NCBI GenBank assembly: GCA_027859085.1
Contig: JAQIBJ010000057.1
Coordinates: forward strand, 1 to 49,963
Direction of reading: 5' to 3'
Length of the DNA stretch: 49,963 bases
DNA from: Mycoplasmatota bacterium
GTDB lineage: Bacteria > Bacillota_I > Bacilli_A > Izemoplasmatales > Hujiaoplasmataceae
The position numbers and the translations under genes are program-made. Shown one piece after another: positions 40,743 to 48,399 of the stretch. A model generated the notes under the pieces. The model was not told the origin of the DNA and did no database searches. It worked only from the letters and a program-made list of their open reading frames with translations. The stretch's first letter is position 1, and the number at the start of each line of letters is the position of its first letter.

Positions 40743-41987
40743 TTAATATAAATCCTCTGATTCAATTGAGTCATCGTCATAGACAATCGTAAATGTTTCT
40801 TTTGCAATAAACATGTCTTTAACAGGTCTATCAACATACACTGAATTATCTAAAATTGTTGGTGTATTAACGATTGATTGATGTCCTAATCCAAGCTGTC
40901 CATAAGTATTATAACCAAATACATATGCATAGTTTTCAGCAATAACCGCTGAACTTTCATGAGAAAATCTTAATCGATAGATTTCACCTGAACCACTAAA
41001 TTCATCTGTGATTTCAATCGGTTCTGTTGTATTTGTCAGTTCGTTTCCAATACCAAGTTGACCAAGACTATTGTCTCCAAAGACAAAAATTCTTCCTGAT
41101 TCTGATAACACGCCAGAATGATTATATCCAACTTCTATATCAATAATTGAATCATCACCTAAGTTAAAGATATTGGTAATATTTTTCGGTGTTAATAATT
41201 GTTCGTCATCCGTTCCTAATTGGCCAAGATCATTATCACCCCAAACAAATACTTCACCATTGTGACTGAGTGCCATTGAATGGTTGTTTCCAAGTTCGAT
41301 TTTGACAATGTAATCATCTTCTAAATCAAAAGAATCCGTAATGTCTTGTGGCATATAAACGATTTCTTCCCAAGGACTGTTTTGTTCTCCGTTACCTAAT
41401 TGTCCATAACTGTTAACACCAAATGTAAATATACGTCCGAAGTTTGTAATCACTGCGTTATTGTCACGACCCGTGGCGATATAAATAATTTCTTCATCAT
41501 TTAACAAATCAAAATTATCAGTAATATCAACTGGTTCATTTTGATTCGTACTACTAGGCAACCCTAGTTTACCATAAGAATTGTGTCCCCATGTGTAAAC
41601 ATATCCATTTTGGCTTAAAGCAAATCCATGAAACTCGCCTAATCTAACAGATACAATTTCATCATTAGCACCAAGACCGAAATTGCTGGTGATGTTTACT
41701 GGCGTTGTTTTACTTACAAACGTACCATCACCTAATTCTCCTACACGATTATCACCTTTCGTAAATACTTGACCCCCATCAATATAGATCGTATTTTGTC
41801 TATGGGTATCAACCATACTTAATTCAACAGCATCTTCTATACCAGCAATCGCTGTTCTAACAGGCGTTTCTGTAGTCGGTGTTTCTGTTGAAGTCGTTTC
41901 TTCAGTTTCTGTACCTGTACAAGCAAAAACTGTAACACTTAACGTAAACATTAATAATAGCAATAGGACTTTTTTTATTTTATTCAT
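40743..41987 (-). CDS. RCC1-repeat beta-propeller lipoprotein
   Basis: Protein of 414 aa, surface-exposed by its lipoprotein signal (SVTVFAC, lipidated Cys near residue 23). A Thr/Glu-rich linker follows. The rest is an RCC1 propeller with six clear repeats, for example VFTKGDNRVGELGDG, VYTWGHNSYGKLGL, IFTFGVNSYGQLGNG, VFVWGDNDLGQLG, IFVFGDNSLGQLGIG and YVFGYNTYGQLGLG. The first and last strands may close a seventh blade. A GTG at 41996 is in frame, but the ATG at 41987 has AAGGGGGTGA five bases upstream. No enzymatic motif is visible, so binding of a surface or extracellular partner is likely but unproven. Confidence 0.93.
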   Translation of the reverse strand: MNKIKKVLLLLLMFTLSVTVFACTGTETEETTSTETPTTETPVRTAIAGIEDAVELSMVDTHRQNTIYIDGGQVFTKGDNRVGELGDGTFVSKTTPVNITSNFGLGANDEIVSVRLGEFHGFALSQNGYVYTWGHNSYGKLGLPSSTNQNEPVDITDNFDLLNDEEIIYIATGRDNNAVITNFGRIFTFGVNSYGQLGNGEQNSPWEEIVYMPQDITDSFDLEDDYIVKIELGNNHSMALSHNGEVFVWGDNDLGQLGTDDEQLLTPKNITNIFNLGDDSIIDIEVGYNHSGVLSESGRIFVFGDNSLGQLGIGNELTNTTEPIEITDEFSGSGEIYRLRFSHESSAVIAENYAYVFGYNTYGQLGLGHQSIVNTPTILDNSVYVDRPVKDMFIAKETFTIVYDDDSIESEDLY

Positions 41988-42004
41988 TAAAGTCACCCCC
42001 TTAT

Positions 42005-42034
42005 ATTATATCATTAATAAATAAAAATTATCAA
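42005..42034 (-). promoter_or_regulatory. Promoter of the RCC1-repeat lipoprotein gene
   Basis: On the minus strand TTGATA (42034-42029), 18-bp spacer and TATAAT (42010-42005) with TG before the -10 (TGATATAAT). Confidence 0.65.
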
Positions 42035-42047
42035 ATGTTAGTGTCAG

Positions 42048-42078
42048 AAAAGAAATAAGCTAGAAAATCTAGCTTATT
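42048..42078 (-). terminator. Terminator of the dihydrolipoyl dehydrogenase gene
   Basis: Perfect 11-bp stem aataagctaga (42054-42064) with tctagcttatt (42068-42078), 3-nt loop. The stop codon lies in the stem and a U-rich tail follows on the minus strand. Confidence 0.85.
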
Positions 42079-43453
42079 CCATATAATGTATTGCTAATTT
42101 ATCAAGACCAAGTGCACTCTCAGGCACCAACTCTTGAATGGTAGGATGTGCAAAAATGGTTTCATAAACATCTTTAGCTTCCATTCCGTTTTGAATAGCC
42201 AATGTATAAGTTGCAATTAGGTTTTCTGCTTCTTTACCTAAAATCATCGCTCCAACTAATTTTTGTGTGTCTTTGTTTCTAATCAATTTAATATAGCCTT
42301 TATCGCCATTTAAAATTAATGCTTTTCCATTGGCTGAATAAGGTGTTTTAATCACATCAACGTCGAGATCTTTTTCTTTTGCCATTTCTTCAGTAATACC
42401 AACTGTTGCAATGGTTGGTGATGTAAAGATGACTGAAGGCACATTGGTTTTATCAAAAACAGATTTTTTTCCTAAGATATTGTCAATCGCTACAAATGCT
42501 TGATGAGACGCAACATGTGCCAGTTGCATAATGTTGTTGACATCACCAATCGCATAGACATGTTTAACATTTGTTTCCATATGATCATTAACAGATATAC
42601 CACCTCTTTGATCGTAGTGAATGGTTGTTTTATCTAAATCCAATCCATTAACAAGTGGTGCTCTACCAATGGCTTCTAAAAGGATATCACTTTCAACAAA
42701 GACTTCTTTGCCTTTACGTTCAAAAAATACTTTTTTCTTGTTATTTGATTCTTCAACCCGGACAACTTTAGCATTTGTTGTAATATTAATACCTGCTTTT
42801 TTGGCATAAGGCATTAAACGAATGGCTAATTCTTTATCAATACCCGGTAATATTCTAGGTAAAAATTCAACAACATTGACTTTAACACCCATGTTTGCAT
42901 AGATAAAGGCAAACTCCATACCAATGATACCGCCGCCAATCACCGTCAGCGATTCAGGTAGTTCTTTGTTGTCTAATAGTTCTCTAGACGTCATCATCAA
43001 TGCTTTACCGTCAATGGGTAAACGTTTTGGTGTAGAACCAGTTGCAATAATAATGTCTTTTGATTCTATTGTTTGACCATTAACCATCACCAAATGATCA
43101 TCCGTAAATTTGGCTTCTCCTTCAAGCAAAGTGACACCATGTTTGTTTAATAAAAATTCGATACCAGAAACAAGTTTATCTTTTATATCATTTTTTCTTT
43201 CAACGATTTTTTTCAAATCTATATTGAGTTTATCAAAAGTAATTCCTAAATCTACATTTAACAGTTTATGATACATCTCTGTTGAATGCACAAATGCTTT
43301 TGTTGGAATACACCCAACATTCAAACATGTACCACCAACCCATTCTTTATCCACTAAAACAACATCTAACCCTTGTTTTTTTGCATAAATAGCTGCCACG
43401 TACCCACCAGGTCCAGCACCAATAATCAATACATCTGTTTTTAATTTTTCCAT
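42074..43453 (-). CDS. lpdA: Dihydrolipoyl dehydrogenase
   Basis: FAD-dependent disulfide oxidoreductase (E3) of the 2-oxoacid dehydrogenase and glycine-cleavage complexes, 459 aa. FAD motif IIGAGPGGYVAAIYAKKQG, redox-active GGTCLNVGCIP (Cys43, Cys48), NAD motif VIGGGIIGMEFAFIYANMG, YAIGDVNNIMQLAHVASHQ and the C-terminal active-site AHPTIQE are all present. There is no N-terminal lipoyl domain. The gene is alone, with its own promoter and terminator and no E1 or E2 genes next to it, so the partner complex is unknown. It is divergent from clpB. Confidence 0.95.
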   Translation of the reverse strand: MEKLKTDVLIIGAGPGGYVAAIYAKKQGLDVVLVDKEWVGGTCLNVGCIPTKAFVHSTEMYHKLLNVDLGITFDKLNIDLKKIVERKNDIKDKLVSGIEFLLNKHGVTLLEGEAKFTDDHLVMVNGQTIESKDIIIATGSTPKRLPIDGKALMMTSRELLDNKELPESLTVIGGGIIGMEFAFIYANMGVKVNVVEFLPRILPGIDKELAIRLMPYAKKAGINITTNAKVVRVEESNNKKKVFFERKGKEVFVESDILLEAIGRAPLVNGLDLDKTTIHYDQRGGISVNDHMETNVKHVYAIGDVNNIMQLAHVASHQAFVAIDNILGKKSVFDKTNVPSVIFTSPTIATVGITEEMAKEKDLDVDVIKTPYSANGKALILNGDKGYIKLIRNKDTQKLVGAMILGKEAENLIATYTLAIQNGMEAKDVYETIFAHPTIQELVPESALGLDKLAIHYME

Positions 43454-43480
43454 GTTTAAATGACCTCCTAATTCACTTAA

Positions 43481-43509
43481 ATTATATCAAGCAAAATAGA
43501 AAAAAACAA
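43481..43509 (-). promoter_or_regulatory. Promoter of the dihydrolipoyl dehydrogenase gene
   Basis: On the minus strand TTGTTT (43509-43504), 17-bp spacer and TATAAT (43486-43481) with an extended TG (TGATATAAT). The hexamers are the same as at hup. Confidence 0.7.
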
Positions 43510-43529
43510 CCACATTTTAAAATACATAT

Positions 43530-43556
43530 TTAGCACTCTTTTATTGACAGTGCTAA
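43530..43556 (+). promoter_or_regulatory. CIRCE operator (HrcA site) of clpB
   Basis: TTAGCACTC (43530-43538), 9-bp spacer, CAGTGCTAA (43548-43556). This is the CIRCE consensus TTAGCACTC-N9-GAGTGCTAA with one mismatch. It covers the -35 of the clpB promoter, so HrcA would block RNA polymerase until heat stress. Confidence 0.93.
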
Positions 43557-43572
43557 TTCTTTGATATATAAT
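43544..43572 (+). promoter_or_regulatory. Consensus promoter of clpB
   Basis: Perfect TTGACA (43544-43549), 17-bp spacer and TATAAT (43567-43572), overlapping the CIRCE operator. Confidence 0.92.
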
Positions 43573-43608
43573 ATAATTGACGTATTAAATAACCAAGGAA
43601 GTGATATT

Positions 43609-45723
43609 ATGCAACAACCTCCAAACTATGAAGAAGACCAAAATATCTTAGAAAAATTTGGCCGAAATATCAATGAACAAGTTAAGGAAGGTAAAATCGA
43701 CCCAGTAATTGGTCGCGAAGAAGAAATCAGAAGAATCATCAAAATACTCTCAAGAAGAACCAAGAATAATCCCGTATTAATCGGGGAACCGGGGATTGGT
43801 AAAACAGCGATTGTTGAAGGCTTGGCCAAAAGAATCGTGGATAAAGATGTACCAATCACCTTACAAAACAAGCAAATCTATGAATTAGATTTAGCCTCTT
43901 TAGTTGCGGGTGCAAAATTTAGAGGTGAATTTGAAGAACGATTAAAAGCTGTATTAAATAAAATTAAAAAATCAGATGGAAATATCATTTTATTTATCGA
44001 TGAAATCCATATGATTGTTGGTGCTGGTAGAGTTGAAGGCGCCATGGATGCATCAAATATGTTAAAACCAATGCTAGCCAGAGGTGAACTTCATACAATA
44101 GGTGCAACCACATTAAATGAATACAGAAAGTACATTGAAAAAGACTCTGCACTTGAAAGACGTTTACAACGTGTGATTATTAAAGAACCATCTATAGAGG
44201 ACACCATTTCAATTTTGCGTGGTTTAAAAGAAAAATTTGAAACTCATCATGGGGTACATATTCATGATGAAGCGATTATTCAAGCTGCAATTCTTTCAAA
44301 CAGATATATAACGGACAGATTTTTACCAGATAAAGCTATTGATTTAATTGATGAAGCATCTGCATCTATTCGTATGGAAATTGATTCTATGCCAGCTGAA
44401 TTAGATGACATCACCAGAAAAATCATGCAACTAGAGATTGAAAAAAGAGCTTTAGAAAAAGAAACTGACAAACAATCAAAGGAAAGACTAAAAAATCTAA
44501 ATGATGAATTAAAAACTTATAAGAAAAAAGAAAAAGAGATAACCAAAGAATGGGAAAAAGAAAAATCAGAACTCAATGACGTCAAAATTCTTAAAACCAA
44601 ACTTGATGGTTTGAAAAACGACCTACAAAACGCTTTTAATGATTCAAATTATTCAAAAGCTGCAGAATTACAATATTCAACGATCCCTAAGCTTGAAAAA
44701 GAAATTCAGACTTTAACCAATGAAACAAATCATAAGTTAATATCTGAATCTGTTAACGAAGAAGACATCGCTGAAGTTGTTGCGAAATGGACTGGTATAC
44801 CAGTGACAAAATTAATGGAAGGCGACAAAGAGAAACTCACGCATCTAGATGAATTTTTAAAAGAAAGAGTCATTGGACAAGATGAAGCCATCTCACTTGT
44901 GAGCGATGCCATCATTAGACAAAGAGCGGGCATAAAAAATGAAGACAGACCCATTGGCTCATTTATGTTCTTAGGACCAACTGGTGTTGGTAAAACAGAA
45001 CTTGCCAAAGCTTTGGCAGAACAATTATTTGCCAGTGAAAAACAAATTGTTAGAATTGACATGAGTGAATACATGGAAAAATTCTCTGTCACTAGATTAA
45101 TTGGTGCACCACCAGGATATGTAGGTTATGATGAAGGTGGACAATTAACCGAAGCGATTAGAAGAAAACCTTATTCTATTGTCTTATTCGATGAAATCGA
45201 AAAGGCACACACTGAAGTCTTTAATCTACTACTACAAATATTAGATGATGGTCGTTTAACAGATTCACAAGGAAGAGTTGTTGATTTTAGAAACACCATT
45301 ATTATTATGACCTCCAACCTTGGTTCAAGATTCTTAGTAGAAGGTGATATAAATTCTAAACAGAAAGTCATGTCTTTGGTTAAAGAAAGCTTTAAACCAG
45401 AGTTTATTAACCGAATTGATGAATTGATTATCTTTAATTCACTAACAAAAGATGTCCAACATAAAATTGTTGATAAATTATTAAATGAATTAAAAGAAAG
45501 ATTATTAGATAAAAATATGAACTTTAGTTTTACAAATAAAGTCAAAGATTATATCTTAGAAAGCGCCTTTGATGTTCATTATGGTGCAAGACCCTTAAAA
45601 CGTTTTATTCAGCACCATATTGAATCATTAATTGCTAGACAAATAGTTAATGACGAACTCAAACCGAATAAATCATACACCATTGATTATGAAACAGAAC
45701 TCCAAATAAAAGAAAACGTGTAA
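43609..45723 (+). CDS. clpB: Chaperone ClpB lacking the N-terminal domain
   Basis: Hsp100 disaggregase working with DnaK, 704 aa from the preferred start. It opens [20 protein letters not shown] and goes straight into the first AAA+ module (Walker A GEPGIGKT, residues 59-66); the usual N domain of about 150 residues is missing. The middle domain is of ClpB type (a long coiled coil with [18 protein letters not shown]). The second AAA+ module has [19 protein letters not shown] and LFDEIEKAH. Mycoplasma ClpB has the same shortened form. An earlier in-frame ATG at 43561 would lie over the promoter; AAGGAAGTG precedes the ATG at 43609. The gene is CIRCE-controlled and monocistronic. Confidence 0.95.
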   Translation: MQQPPNYEEDQNILEKFGRNINEQVKEGKIDPVIGREEEIRRIIKILSRRTKNNPVLIGEPGIGKTAIVEGLAKRIVDKDVPITLQNKQIYELDLASLVAGAKFRGEFEERLKAVLNKIKKSDGNIILFIDEIHMIVGAGRVEGAMDASNMLKPMLARGELHTIGATTLNEYRKYIEKDSALERRLQRVIIKEPSIEDTISILRGLKEKFETHHGVHIHDEAIIQAAILSNRYITDRFLPDKAIDLIDEASASIRMEIDSMPAELDDITRKIMQLEIEKRALEKETDKQSKERLKNLNDELKTYKKKEKEITKEWEKEKSELNDVKILKTKLDGLKNDLQNAFNDSNYSKAAELQYSTIPKLEKEIQTLTNETNHKLISESVNEEDIAEVVAKWTGIPVTKLMEGDKEKLTHLDEFLKERVIGQDEAISLVSDAIIRQRAGIKNEDRPIGSFMFLGPTGVGKTELAKALAEQLFASEKQIVRIDMSEYMEKFSVTRLIGAPPGYVGYDEGGQLTEAIRRKPYSIVLFDEIEKAHTEVFNLLLQILDDGRLTDSQGRVVDFRNTIIIMTSNLGSRFLVEGDINSKQKVMSLVKESFKPEFINRIDELIIFNSLTKDVQHKIVDKLLNELKERLLDKNMNFSFTNKVKDYILESAFDVHYGARPLKRFIQHHIESLIARQIVNDELKPNKSYTIDYETELQIKENV

Positions 45724-45743
45724 ATTCACGTTTTCCTTTTTTT
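45712..45743 (+). terminator. Terminator of clpB
   Basis: Perfect 9-bp stem gaaaacgtg (45712-45720) with cacgttttc (45727-45735), loop containing the stop codon, then seven U residues (45737-45743). The opposite gene ends at 45742, so the hairpin may serve both strands. Confidence 0.9.
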
Positions 45744-48399
45744 ATTTGTTTTTTATCATTTCGATAAACTTATCTGCAAGAATCGGATCAAATGCAACGC
45801 CTTTTTCTGATTTAATATATTTAAATATATCTGTTTGTTTTTCATCTAGCAATTTCTTTCTGGCATATGTAGCAGTGACAGAAATGATTCTTGATAACAA
45901 TGGAATTTCATCACCTTTTAAATTTGCCGGATAACCTTTACCATTATATTTTTCATGATGATAAAGAATGATTCTAGCAATCTCTTCATTTCGATATGTC
46001 GCCAACATGATTCGATATGCATTTTCTACATGTTTCTTATATTCGACTTCTTTTAAATCGCCAAATTCTCTTTGATCATTAAAAGTGTCCTGACTAATTG
46101 AGAAAATACCAATGTTATAATATTGACTCGCAATTTCTAGTTTTTCCAATTCATCTCTATCGACATTGATGTATTTAGCCAAATCACAAGATAATTTTCG
46201 AACATATTCAACCACTTCTTTTTCAAATGGATTTTGTTCAAAGAAATTATCTCTAATTATTTCTAAAATTTGTAATCTTGTGTCTTTGCCATCGAATTTT
46301 TGTTTGTACATTTTAGAATCTGCCATGTCTTTAATTTGATAAAGTGTAAATTTATCATTAACTTTCACATCAATACCATAAGAAATTGAAATAGGTATAT
46401 TTGAAACACATTCATTTGATAAAACTTTTACTATGTTTTTAAAACGATTATCCGCATCATTTAATTCAGTTTTTGGCATAATCATCGCAAACTCATCGCC
46501 ACCGATTCTTGCGATGACATCGCCTTCTTCAATAAACTCATTTAAAACGCCAGCAGTTTTAACCAATAACTCATCACCAACACTATGGTTTAATGCATCA
46601 TTAATGACTTTTAATCCGTTCACATCGATAATTGCTAGTGATATTGGATAATTTTCTTCATGATCTAAAGACTCCATTTTACTTGTATAAGCTCTTAAAT
46701 TATATAGTTTTGTTAATTGATCATGCAAACTTAAAAATCTAATTTCTTCTTCTTTTTGTTTGTGATGTGTGATGTCTTGATATGTCCCTGAAATCCAGGT
46801 TGCCTTACCTATTTTATTTTTCTTTGTAACCTTACCTCTTATCATCCACCATCTATATTCATCTTTAACATCTCTAATTCTAACTTCAATGCTAAAATAT
46901 GGTGATTTGTTATTAAAGTATTGATTGATTTGTTTAGAAACATTATCTCTATCTTCAGGATGGAAATAACTCATAATGTCTTTAGGATTGGCTATTTCTT
47001 CTTTGTCTTTATCATAGCCTAATAATTCATAAGTCTTAGCATCAAAGATAATCTTATGGTTCTTAAGATCCCAATTCCAAATCATCGTGGCTGTCGCATC
47101 TAGTATTTCATCAAGTATTTCTTTTTCTTCGTAATATTTTTGTATCAACAGTTTTTCGTTGGTCATATCAGTGATTTGAACCACAAGTTCGTTCTCTTTA
47201 TTAAAATAGAATAGGATTTGATAATATTTCTCATTTTCAGTATCAACAACTTCTTTTTGAATTGGTTTTTTATCTTTATATTCGAAAATTGATTTTAAAT
47301 CTTCTTCTTTGATTTCTGAAAATACTTGGGTAAATCGTTCATAAATTAGATTGCGTTCATACCCCAAGATAAACTCGCTAAATCTTTTATTAGCAAAAAC
47401 GAGTTTACCATCCATTTCATCTGGTATTAACTGGAAAACACCAATACCTTCATGCATATATAAAATCAAATCTCTATTTCTTCTTTCAGTTTTCTTTAAT
47501 TGTTGGTTAAAACTAAATCTACTATCTTTTTCTAGTAAAACAACATGGGATAATAGTTGCCCATTTTCAAAAAAAGGTTTTGCATTTACCGTTGCATAGA
47601 CATCGGTATTATCTAATCTTTTTAATTTATAATTTGTTGGCAAATTTGAAATTTTCGTCTCTTTTAATCGCATCATTCTTTTCTTGTAAAAATCATGGTA
47701 CTGTTTGTCGATAAATTCTAATGGGTTATGACCGATAACATCATCCTTAGAATTCGCTCTAAAGAAGTTAATTCCCGCAGGATTGACTTCAACGATTTTA
47801 TTTTCATGTATCACTATCATTGGAAAGTCTAAGCCATCAATTAATGAGCGGTACCTTAGTTGATATTGATTTCTTTTTTGTAACAATCCTTTCCGATAAT
47901 TTATATCATAGATTAATCCATCAACAAATTTAGGTTCACCATAACGATTAAAGATAATATTAGCTTCTTCAGCAACCCATCGTTCTTCTCCGCTTTTTGA
48001 GATAATCTTATATTCAATGTTAACTCCTTCATGATTTCTAATGGCTTCATCATATTTATCTCTAACATATTTTCTGAATTTCGGATGTATAATGTCGTTA
48101 TAAGAAATCACATTATTATTGATGATTTCTTCATTGGTATAACCAATCACTTTATAGGCATTTGAATTCACATAATTCATTGTCCAATGTTGATCGATTG
48201 CACAATTAAATGCCATGCCTTCAAGATTTTCAAGTATTCGCAATGGTGAAAAATCAGATTGATAAAAATCTTTTTTTAATTTACCTTTATAAGAATATAT
48301 AATTAACAAAACGATAATTATTAGCAATAAACTAAAAATAATGCCGATTAAAATATCAGTTAAGGTTATTTGATTAAAGTAGTAATTCATCTCCATCAT
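45742..48399 (-). CDS. Membrane PAS-GGDEF protein with degenerate HD-GYP domain
   Basis: Protein of 885 aa. One membrane segment (about 13-36) is followed by four PAS-like domains (about 52-170, 183-295, 308-415 and 420-548). A GGDEF domain (about 555-710) has an intact RIGGDEF (633-637). The RxxD inhibitory site is absent (EEGD at that place). The last domain (about 715-885) is HD-GYP-like: HHEKYNGKGYP at 814-824 is good, but the HD pair is YN (761-762) and the later Asp is lost (VTATYARKK), so phosphodiesterase activity is doubtful. It is predicted to make cyclic di-GMP in response to a PAS-sensed signal. The start overlaps the EAL gene stop by one base; ATG 48396 is equally possible. Confidence 0.92.
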   Translation of the reverse strand: MMEMNYYFNQITLTDILIGIIFSLLLIIIVLLIIYSYKGKLKKDFYQSDFSPLRILENLEGMAFNCAIDQHWTMNYVNSNAYKVIGYTNEEIINNNVISYNDIIHPKFRKYVRDKYDEAIRNHEGVNIEYKIISKSGEERWVAEEANIIFNRYGEPKFVDGLIYDINYRKGLLQKRNQYQLRYRSLIDGLDFPMIVIHENKIVEVNPAGINFFRANSKDDVIGHNPLEFIDKQYHDFYKKRMMRLKETKISNLPTNYKLKRLDNTDVYATVNAKPFFENGQLLSHVVLLEKDSRFSFNQQLKKTERRNRDLILYMHEGIGVFQLIPDEMDGKLVFANKRFSEFILGYERNLIYERFTQVFSEIKEEDLKSIFEYKDKKPIQKEVVDTENEKYYQILFYFNKENELVVQITDMTNEKLLIQKYYEEKEILDEILDATATMIWNWDLKNHKIIFDAKTYELLGYDKDKEEIANPKDIMSYFHPEDRDNVSKQINQYFNNKSPYFSIEVRIRDVKDEYRWWMIRGKVTKKNKIGKATWISGTYQDITHHKQKEEEIRFLSLHDQLTKLYNLRAYTSKMESLDHEENYPISLAIIDVNGLKVINDALNHSVGDELLVKTAGVLNEFIEEGDVIARIGGDEFAMIMPKTELNDADNRFKNIVKVLSNECVSNIPISISYGIDVKVNDKFTLYQIKDMADSKMYKQKFDGKDTRLQILEIIRDNFFEQNPFEKEVVEYVRKLSCDLAKYINVDRDELEKLEIASQYYNIGIFSISQDTFNDQREFGDLKEVEYKKHVENAYRIMLATYRNEEIARIILYHHEKYNGKGYPANLKGDEIPLLSRIISVTATYARKKLLDEKQTDIFKYIKSEKGVAFDPILADKFIEMIKNK

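Noticed and set aside
43561-43608. Longer clpB N-terminus from the ATG at 43561
   Set aside because: It would start within the promoter (-10 at 43567-43572), so it could not be transcribed from it. The ATG at 43609 has a proper Shine-Dalgarno.
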